From positions 1 through 9,956 of the forward strand of contig CAYGVT010000028.1 in the NCBI GenBank assembly GCA_964353355.1: 9,956 nucleotides of DNA, written 5' to 3'. Below are positions 5,610 to 9,956 of the stretch, piece by piece. Made by a program: the position numbers and the translations under genes. The stretch comes from CAYGVT01 sp964353355. GTDB lineage: Archaea; Thermoplasmatota; DTKX01; GCA-020343715. Numbering within the stretch: position 1 is the first letter of the stretch; each line of letters opens with the position of its first letter. Below the pieces are notes generated by a model, which was not told the DNA's origin, searched no databases, and saw only the letters and a program-made list of their open reading frames with translations.

Positions 5610-6194
5610 ATGAGCGACGCTCTGGGATTCGCTCATGCAGAAGATATCGATACTGAGAAATTCTCTCATCAGCCATTTCGTCGGAATATGGCGGTGGAAC
5701 ACTTTGATTGCGGAAGTCCTCCTTTGAATGACTTCCTGAACACTCGCGAAGTCCACGAATATGACAAACAGAACCTCGGGCGGACGACCTTGGTGTACTA
5801 TGAGAATAAATTCGTCGCGTACTATACAACCTCAGCAGATTCGCTTCAAACGGTCTATCTTCAGGAGCGGAAGAAACCGAATCAGTATGTCAAAACGGGA
5901 AATGTAAGGGTAAATAAAATCCCTGCCATCATGATCGGCCGACTGGCAGTGACCAAAGAATATCATAACAGGGGCATTGGGCGGTACCTGATAGGCTACA
6001 TCATAGGCCAATCCATAGAATTGTCAAAATCCATGGCCGTAAGGATAATCATCGTCGAATCAAAACCTGAATCGATTGACTTCTATCTTAAATGCGGGTT
6101 TCAACACATCGTCGATACTCGGAAATCCCGACGTCAGAGATACAGGACATTATTCCTTGACCTTCAGGCAGCGATTGAAGCAGTGGCTGATTGA
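5610..6194 (+). CDS. GNAT-family N-acetyltransferase, putative TacT/AtaT-like toxin (194 aa)
   Basis: ATG at 5610 is preceded by GAGGCG; stop TGA at 6192-6194. Residues 30-45 (EHFDCGSPPLNDFLNT) match the N-terminal signature FDCG-LNDFL of GNAT toxins. Strand 4 and motif A read MIGRLAVTKEYHNRGIGRYLI (108-128), with the acetyl-CoA loop NRGIG (120-124). FYLKCGF (158-164) carries the conserved Tyr159. TacT/AtaT-type toxins acetylate the amino group of aminoacyl-tRNAs and stop translation; this is family knowledge, not shown here. His119 stands where many GNATs have Gln or Arg in the QxxGxG pattern. Codon use is clearly more AT-rich (many AAA, AAT, GAA, TAT) than the rest of the window, which suggests recent acquisition together with the small gene upstream. 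Confidence 0.85.
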   Translation: MSDALGFAHAEDIDTEKFSHQPFRRNMAVEHFDCGSPPLNDFLNTREVHEYDKQNLGRTTLVYYENKFVAYYTTSADSLQTVYLQERKKPNQYVKTGNVRVNKIPAIMIGRLAVTKEYHNRGIGRYLIGYIIGQSIELSKSMAVRIIIVESKPESIDFYLKCGFQHIVDTRKSRRQRYRTLFLDLQAAIEAVAD

Positions 6195-6721
6195 ACATCC
6201 TTGCCTGCGCATTTCAGCAATTCGATCGTCACATCTAGATCGGGGGCCATTGAACGAGGTTCAGAGACATTTTCATATTTAGAGCGTGAGAGAACCAATG
6301 GAACCGTACGACGACTCCGAGCCATCCTTGCCATTATACACCCCCACAGGCCATTCCAACCCGCCATGCCCTGGCGCGTCGGAAACAACGACGGGGAGTG
6401 CTTCGGGGCCGTCAACGACCCGGGCGATGCCCCAACCACTTCCATAGACCACTCTACAAGGACTCTGGCTCTCGACCACCCGCCCCCATCGCCACCCCTC
6501 ACCTGGCGGCTCACCGTGCTGATGCCCCGGGCGCTCGCGCGAACCCTGGCGATACGGAAGTTCGGGACCTTCGCGAGGGGCTTCGAGCACGGCGAGCTGG
6601 TCCTCAAGCGGCTGGGGAGGCTCGAGAAGATGTCCAGGAGGTCTCCGAACCTCACGGATCCCCGAACCTGAAAGAAATCGACATTCGCCCTCAGCTCATT
6701 TATCTCGACCTGGACCATTAG
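6195..6721. other. Gene-poor stretch with decayed coding remnants
   Basis: Overlapping frames stay open on both strands because of high GC, and none has recognisable family motifs. The most coding-like part by codon choice is the plus frame at 6522-6671. An inverted repeat CGCCA/TGGCG lies near 6363-6377. The segment around 6715-6724 shares ACCATTAGAGGA-like sequence with the CCATTA motifs near 1930 and 2058. Confidence 0.35.
6522..6671 (+). pseudogene. Possible coding remnant of unknown identity
   Basis: From ATG 6522 to TGA 6669-6671 this frame encodes 49 residues with G/C-ending codons like native genes: LAIRKFGTFARGFEHGELV, then KRLGRLEKMSRR. It is basic and helix-rich. The minus strand is also open across it (from ATG 6718), so the strand is uncertain. 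I do not recognise a family. Confidence 0.2.
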
Positions 6722-6947
6722 AGGATGTGGCTCGTCGAGGACGGATATCGGTTGGGCCTGGACGTGACCTGACTGTTACCAATGTGCATCGCAGCGAAAA
6801 TCCTGGGAATACTCCAGGTAAACGCCTTCCTCCCCACGCGTATCGCGCGGTCTCTGACTTATTCCTGTTCAGGATGGGCATGGGGTCATGGATACGGGGG
6901 TCGGGAACCTCCGCGAAAGGGTCCTTCCGCATGGCGATATCGTTCAC
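6696..6947 (-). CDS. Frame B of R3: 83-codon ORF, unknown
   Basis: GTG at 6947-6945 overlaps the frame A stop (GTGA). It begins NDIAMRKDPFAE and continues through PMPILNRNKSE, GVFPGFSLRC and PRRAT. The R4 copy has matching PAPILDRDKSE, GVFRGLLSRC and PRRAT, although its first about 12 codons are frameshifted. Similarity therefore extends about 70 codons in one frame, more than in R2. No known family is recognised; it may be a fossil gene carried by the repeat. Confidence 0.3.
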   Translation of the reverse strand: MNDIAMRKDPFAEVPDPRIHDPMPILNRNKSETARYAWGGRRLPGVFPGFSLRCTLVTVRSRPGPTDIRPRRATSSNGPGRDK

Positions 6948-7072
6948 GCTGCAAGGATAGGGCTTGGGATGGAATGGTCCGGGACGATCGAGCTGACTTC
7001 TGACCTGCTCGTGGCCGCTGGCATTATTGTGTCATCGCGATATCTTTTTTTATTCGCAAGAAATAGGCTCAT
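6944..7072 (-). CDS. Frame A of R3: 42-residue conserved small ORF
   Basis: ATG at 7072-7070, TGA at 6946-6944. It starts MSLFLANKKRYRDD and ends HSIPSPILAA. Frame length equals that of R1, R2 and R4. Several differences from R1 fall in third positions (for example ATT/ATC and CTG/CTT near the end). Function unknown. Confidence 0.3.
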   Translation of the reverse strand: MSLFLANKKRYRDDTIMPAATSRSEVSSIVPDHSIPSPILAA

Positions 7073-7081
7073 TTCCTATGG

Positions 7082-7125
7082 ATATCCCATTATACACCAG
7101 GATAACGGGCCTGGTACGGGGATAT
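7082..7125. other. Two-tier hairpin of R3
   Basis: This is the cleanest copy. Outer arms ATATCCC (7082-7088) and GGGATAT (7119-7125) and inner arms ACCAGG (7096-7101) and CCTGGT (7110-7115) both pair perfectly around the loop ATAACGGG (7102-7109). Confidence 0.7.
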
Positions 7126-7277
7126 GGGTGCCCGGGTACGGGTGCCCGGTTGTACGGGCGCTCGGGCGGCCAGGCGGCGGCGGGGGACGGGGGGGAAGGG
7201 AGGCGGGCGTACGGGCGGGTTGGGAAAGGTTCGGTAAATGCTCGGAAGCGATCATCGGTGAGAGGGCATTGTTGGCG

Positions 7278-7305
7278 GGATGCCACCCGCCAGTGGGGAA
7301 CGCGC
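7278..7305. repeat. Palindrome P5 (P family)
   Basis: GCCACCCGCCAGTGGGGAA marks the right end of R3. One central base differs from P4. Confidence 0.6.
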
Positions 7306-7335
7306 CGTGTCCGGCCCGTCCGCAAGAACATTGGA

Positions 7336-7364
7336 ATAACCCGTTTGCCCGTGGGAAACGCACG
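7336..7364. repeat. Degenerate palindrome P6 (P family)
   Basis: The sequence CCCGTTTGCCCGTGGGAAACG keeps the right half and tail of the P consensus but has lost the left arm. It lies 30 bp right of P5, about 90 bp beyond the stop codon of the second nucleotidyltransferase gene, a position similar to P3 behind the first one. Confidence 0.35.
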
Positions 7365-7449
7365 TCGGACTGAACATCTTTTATTTGCCGACGAGCTGGA
7401 AACGGACCCCTTGCGAGAGAGCCCTCACGTCATTCCTCGATGGCTTTTT

Positions 7450-8247
7450 TTATTCCAACCGTCGTACGACATCGAGGTATGTCTCGATCTCCACTCCGAG
7501 GTGCGCGGCCGCCCTGCCCGCGACCTCGTCGGTGATGACCGCGAGCCCCGCCGCGCACTCCGACGGGTACTCCCTCCTGACAGCGCCCGCGACCTCGCCG
7601 GGGGCCTCGGGCGAGTGCCACATGAGGGCGTAGATGTCGCACGCGTCCTTGAGGACCTTGTCGTCCTTCTGCCTCGACGGGATGGCCCTCAGCTTCATTG
7701 CGAGCAGCATGTGCGGCCTGGGCACGAGGGCGGTCGTCCGGCCGATGGGCACGCCCCTCCAGAGCCCCTCGTCGAGCACGCGCGCGAGGATGGGCTCGTC
7801 GATGGCCTTGGCACCGAACGCCTCCGCGTGCCTGGGATGGATGCGGTCCACCAGCAGGTCGATGAAGAGGTAGAACAGGTCGTAGAGGGGGACGTGCCTC
7901 GCATCCTCCTCGGTGAGCGTCTCCCCGGACCCCTTGCGTATCATCCTGCAGTAGCGGAAGGAGCCGTAGGGCACGTAGCCGACGGACCGTACCACGTCGA
8001 CGGCCCTCGAGAACGGGGTCGCCCTCAGCGCCTCCATGTCAGCGGCCGGGTCGATGTGGAACCCCAGGTCGATGTCCCTGGAGCCGATGTAGGGCACGCC
8101 GTGCTCGCGCTCGTAGGAGGCCGTCACCGTGAGGTGCACGCCCCATCCCCCAACGACCACGAAGGGCCCGGGAAGCATCCCCGCGATGTTGCGGAGCGCC
8201 CCGAGGGCGCTTCCGGTCTCCATCGTGTCGTAGAGCTCCTCGGTCAT
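7450..8247 (-). CDS. AbiEii-like nucleotidyltransferase, putative toxin (265 aa)
   Basis: ATG at 8247-8245 overlaps the upstream regulator's TGA (8246-8244) as ATGA, which fixes the start and suggests translational coupling; stop TAA at 7452-7450. The nucleotidyltransferase motif VVGGWGVHL (31-39) is followed by the catalytic DxD pair in SRDIDLGF (D58, D60). Later come LLAMKLRAI (181-189), with the conserved lysine, and KDACDIYALM (200-209), the K and D motifs that define AbiEii-type proteins. Such toxins transfer nucleotides to tRNA or protein targets and are held in check by the co-encoded AbiEi-like protein. Length is near the family norm. Compared with the copy at 2203-2844, this one is complete and should be functional. 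A codon-rich LYDLFYLFIDLLVD segment (121-134) could supply the third acidic residue. Confidence 0.88.
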   Translation of the reverse strand: MTEELYDTMETGSALGALRNIAGMLPGPFVVVGGWGVHLTVTASYEREHGVPYIGSRDIDLGFHIDPAADMEALRATPFSRAVDVVRSVGYVPYGSFRYCRMIRKGSGETLTEEDARHVPLYDLFYLFIDLLVDRIHPRHAEAFGAKAIDEPILARVLDEGLWRGVPIGRTTALVPRPHMLLAMKLRAIPSRQKDDKVLKDACDIYALMWHSPEAPGEVAGAVRREYPSECAAGLAVITDEVAGRAAAHLGVEIETYLDVVRRLE

Positions 8248-8855
8248 CGGTACGCCCTCCCGACCAGGAGGTCGGCGGCCTCCGCGCACTCCGCCCCCGT
8301 CCTGTAGAGGTCCACGATGAGCTGTTGGATGGACACCACCGGCCAGCCCTCGACCGTGTCCGCCTCGTAGAAGACATGCTCGTCGGCGAGTATCACCTGG
8401 ACGTTCCCCCTGCCGACGTAGCCCTTGCCCGAGAGGAGGGCGTGCCACGCGGGCGCGTCACGCCCATGCACGTACAGCTCGTGGAGATGTGGGAAGACGT
8501 AGTGCCCGACCAGGTTCTCCGCGAAGTAGCCCGTGAGGGCGTAGCCCATCTTGGAGTCCTTCAGGACCGCCGGCGCCTCCCTCACGTGGTACTCGCGGTA
8601 GACGCGCCTGTCCCTCCGGGCGGCCCACCTGGCGAACAGGGCCCGCGGATCCTTCAGCTTCCGGCCCACGATGAGGCCGTCCCTCTCCAGGGCCTTAAGC
8701 ACCCTGAAGGCCCACCCGTAGCTGACGTCGGCCTCCTTCGCGACGCGGTACCATGTCGGACCCTCCAGCCTGCGGCTGAGGAGGACCCTGTAGATGCGCT
8801 CGACCTTGTCCCCGTAGGGGGACGGACTGGGCCAGGTTAATTCCGAGGGTTTCAT
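8244..8855 (-). CDS. AbiEi-like winged-helix antitoxin/regulator (203 aa)
   Basis: ATG at 8855-8853, TGA at 8246-8244. Residues about 17-65 form a winged helix, with the recognition region WYRVAKEADVSYGWAFRVL (35-53); ADVSYGWA is identical to the first regulator at 2942-4039. Residues 100-203 match the C-terminal domain of AbiEi-type antitoxins, ending VSIQQLIVDLYRTG (174-187) in the place of the usual VSPAQALLDL. It lacks the nuclease-like N-terminus of the first regulator. It is co-transcribed with, and overlaps, the nucleotidyltransferase gene downstream. Known AbiEi proteins repress their own promoter, and the repeats in front of this gene fit that. Confidence 0.82.
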   Translation of the reverse strand: MKPSELTWPSPSPYGDKVERIYRVLLSRRLEGPTWYRVAKEADVSYGWAFRVLKALERDGLIVGRKLKDPRALFARWAARRDRRVYREYHVREAPAVLKDSKMGYALTGYFAENLVGHYVFPHLHELYVHGRDAPAWHALLSGKGYVGRGNVQVILADEHVFYEADTVEGWPVVSIQQLIVDLYRTGAECAEAADLLVGRAYR

Positions 8856-8941
8856 CGATATATCCCATGTTCATCTTACTATATATAATTGACGGATATA
8901 TTCTCTCTTATCAATCATATTTAATCATGACGGATATATTC
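8856..8941 (-). promoter_or_regulatory. Promoter and operator repeats of the second AbiE-like operon
   Basis: On the minus strand the TATA box TATATATA (8887-8880) is centred 28-29 nt before the ATG at 8855, again predicting a leaderless mRNA. The 14-mer TGACGGATATATTC occurs twice in direct orientation (8890-8903 and 8928-8941). An inverted half ATATATCC lies on the other side of TATA (8858-8865). The repeats thus bracket the TATA box, as in the other cassettes but with a different sequence. Confidence 0.7.
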
Positions 8942-9175
8942 GTGCTACTGGTCGGTAGGAACCCGAGGGTTGATGTATTGTTCCAATCTTCCTAATTTTA
9001 GATGGGGGATAGAGAATACCCCCATGGATGCAGGAACAGAGGTGGGCGGGATTGGCCTGAGGGCAGTGGAGCTAGCCCAACCGCCCCGTCGTCATGCCCC
9101 CCGCCCGGCATGCTGTCCGCCATCCTCTTCCTTGCGCTTGCGCAAGCCCTGGTATCGGAAGCGCGAGACGCGGAG
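8942..9175. other. Intergenic stretch with a 7-bp hairpin
   Basis: No convincing gene. A perfect inverted repeat ATGGGGG/CCCCCAT (9002-9008 and 9019-9025) with a 10-nt loop lies near the centre. A plus frame ending SEARDAEWLVEG leads into the R4 boundary and may be the tail of a decayed gene. CTTGCGCAAG near 9137-9146 is a short perfect palindrome. Confidence 0.4.
9002..9025. repeat. Perfect hairpin ATGGGGG/CCCCCAT
   Basis: Seven-bp arms enclose a 10-nt A-rich loop, about 60 bp beyond the operator repeats of the second AbiE-like operon. It could be a regulatory site or chance. Confidence 0.35.
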
Positions 9176-9389
9176 TGGCTCGTCGAGGGCTGACACTGGC
9201 CGGATCTGGAAATGACCTGACCATCGCGATTGCGCATCGTGACAAGAGTCCTCGGAACACGCCATTCCACGCCTTCAGCCCAATGGACGATCGCACTGCT
9301 TCTGATTTGTCCCTGTCCAGGATGGGCGCGGGGTCATGGATAAAGGATTGGATACCTCCGCGATTGGGCATTTCTGCAACGCAACTCGT

Positions 9390-9518
9390 TCACGCTACCA
9401 GGATAGGGCTTGGAATGGAATGGCCTGGGGAGAACGTGCTGGCTTCCGAACTTCGAGCGGTTGCTTGTATTGGTGTAATATCGCAATATCTTTTTTTATT
9501 CGTAAAAATTAGGCTCAT
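9390..9518 (-). CDS. Frame A of R4: 42-residue conserved small ORF
   Basis: ATG at 9518-9516, TGA at 9392-9390. It starts MSLIFTNKKRYCD and ends HSIPSPILVA. This is the most diverged copy at the protein level in the middle (codons 14-24), but without indels. Frame B begins at the overlapping GTGA, then is frameshifted within about 12 codons. Confidence 0.28.
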   Translation of the reverse strand: MSLIFTNKKRYCDITPIQATARSSEASTFSPGHSIPSPILVA

Positions 9519-9527
9519 TTCATGTGG

Positions 9528-9574
9528 ATATCCCATTATACACCAGGATAACGGGCCCTGTGGTACAGGGATGT
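9528..9574. other. Two-tier hairpin of R4, with altered inner stem
   Basis: Outer arms ATATCCC (9528-9534) and GGGATGT (9568-9574) pair with one G-T wobble. The loop ATAACGGG (9548-9555) is intact. The right inner arm carries three extra bases, creating a competing inverted repeat CCCTGT/ACAGGG (9556-9561 and 9565-9570). Confidence 0.55.
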
Positions 9575-9729
9575 GGGTGCCCCGGTACGGGTGCCCGGTT
9601 GTACGGGCGCGCGGGCGGCCATGCGGCGGCGGGGGAGAGATGGGCAGGAGGGCAGGCGTACGGGCGGGCGGCGAAGGCGCACGTGCCAGGCCATTGATGC
9701 ACAGATACCGGAACGGGCGTCGCAGGTCA

Positions 9730-9757
9730 GGACACCACCCGATGGTGGGGAATGGAC
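9730..9757. repeat. Palindrome P7 (P family)
   Basis: ACCACCCGATGGTGGGGAATGG marks the right end of R4 and is preceded by GGTCAGGAC, as in R1. The centre differs from the consensus but the arms CCACC/GGTGG are kept. Confidence 0.6.
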
Positions 9758-9819
9758 GTGCGCATGGGCTGCCACCAGCATCGGGGGCGCACGACCCGGT
9801 CCGTGGGCCCGAGGTCCGG

Positions 9820-9956
9820 TCATCCGTCCCCTGGACGGTCGGTGCCCGCCACGACGTGCGTTGCGCCCCCGCCGAGCAGGAACTCCCACGCTGGCACGAC
9901 CTCCACGTCCCCGTCCGTCCCCCGCGGGAGGGCGGATGTGCCCTTGCTCACCACGA
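9820..9956 (-). CDS. C-terminal tail of a protein entering from the right, probably a COG1373/DUF4143-type ATPase
   Basis: A minus-strand frame is open from the right edge for 44 codons and ends at TGA 9822-9820. It reads VVSKGTSALPRG, then DVEVVPAWEFLLGGG. A strand followed by VPAWEFLL-like sequence near the C-terminus is how many COG1373-type ATPases with a DUF4143 domain end (commonly IPLWKFLL or similar). Since the other window edge carries the start of such an ATPase, a second family member here is plausible. The catalytic part is out of view, so this is a family guess from a short tail. Codon use is native-like. Confidence 0.5.
   Translation of the reverse strand, partial: VVSKGTSALPRGTDGDVEVVPAWEFLLGGGATHVVAGTDRPGDG

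Larger units (their letters stand above)
6722..7306 (-). repeat. R element, copy 3 (about 580 bp)
   Basis: Same order as R1 and R2, but the left part is longer: homology with R4 starts at the shared GTGGCTCGTCGAGG (6725-6738; in R4 at 9177-9190). It includes frame B (6696-6947), frame A (6944-7072), the hairpin (7082-7125), the GTGCCCGG-rich tract and P5. It sits just beyond the 3' end of the second AbiE-like operon. Confidence 0.85.
9176..9757 (-). repeat. R element, copy 4 (about 580 bp)
   Basis: Begins at GTGGCTCGTCGAGG like R3 and contains diverged frame B (start region frameshifted), frame A (9390-9518), the hairpin (9528-9574), the GTGCCCGG-rich tract and palindrome P7. It lies between the second AbiE-like operon and the tail of the right-hand ATPase gene. 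Confidence 0.85.

Noticed and set aside
1930..6724. CCATTA(A/G)(A/G)G motif near 1930, 2058 and 6715 as a repeat family
   Set aside because: Only about 12 bases are shared, the copies lack common flanks, and chance is not excluded.
7443..7456. T-tract behind the second nucleotidyltransferase as its terminator
   Set aside because: The T-run is on the plus strand, while the gene is transcribed on the minus strand; on that strand it reads as an A-run.
7027..8307. Long plus-strand frame of 426 codons
   Set aside because: It is antisense to the second nucleotidyltransferase and R3, with no recognisable motifs.
9002..9193. 63-codon plus frame starting at 9002
   Set aside because: The ATG lies in a hairpin, there is no good TATA box at the usual distance, and only the last few residues resemble anything (R3 boundary).
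509..9757. P palindromes as a CRISPR array
   Set aside because: Copies are hundreds to thousands of bases apart, diverged, and without regular spacers or cas genes.
935..9757. Integron with attC sites
   Set aside because: The cassette-like layout and hairpins recall one, but no tyrosine integrase and no attC core sites are visible, and the repeats are too long and carry frames; kept only as an analogy.
1..9956. tRNA or rRNA genes
   Set aside because: I saw no cloverleaf with a conserved T-arm GTTCGAATC-like block and no rRNA signature segments, though a tRNA scan was not possible.

Overview
The window looks like accessory chromosome of a GC-rich archaeon. Promoters are archaeal: AT-rich TATA boxes centred 28-29 nt upstream of start codons, with no Shine-Dalgarno sequence, so several mRNAs should be leaderless. 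The best-preserved genes are toxin-antitoxin-like or NTP-binding families common in archaeal accessory DNA. A Thermoplasmatota-type host is my guess from leaderless expression, GC content and gene families; no marker gene is present to test it.

Layout, left to right. 1-306 (-): N-terminus of an AAA ATPase (COG1373/DUF4143-like) behind an operator-rich promoter. 680-934 (-): broken HEPN gene, cut by repeat R1. R1 935-1360. 1536-1919 (+): small membrane protein. 2203-4039 (-): first AbiE-like pair, a nucleotidyltransferase and a long winged-helix regulator with an apparent nuclease-like N-terminal domain. R2 4233-4690. 4767-5265 (+): 3' remnant of an IS21 element (istB tail and right end). 5449-6194 (+): AT-richer pair of a 49-aa protein and a GNAT acetyltransferase, probably toxin-antitoxin. 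6195-6721: remnants. R3 6722-7306. 7450-8855 (-): second AbiE-like pair, intact, with an ATGA overlap. R4 9176-9757. 9820-9956 (-): C-terminal tail of what is probably another COG1373-type ATPase.

The organising feature is a four-copy direct repeat (R1-R4, about 430-580 bp each, all in one orientation). The copies separate toxin-antitoxin or ATPase cassettes like seams in a modular array. Each copy carries a two-tier hairpin with an invariant 8-nt loop and a compensatory base-pair change, a 42-codon reading frame that keeps its length in all four copies, a GTGA-overlapping second frame, and a GC-rich palindrome (P). Extra P palindromes lie elsewhere in the window. The AbiE-like pairs and the left ATPase each have their own operator repeats bracketing the TATA box, which suggests separate autoregulation of each cassette.
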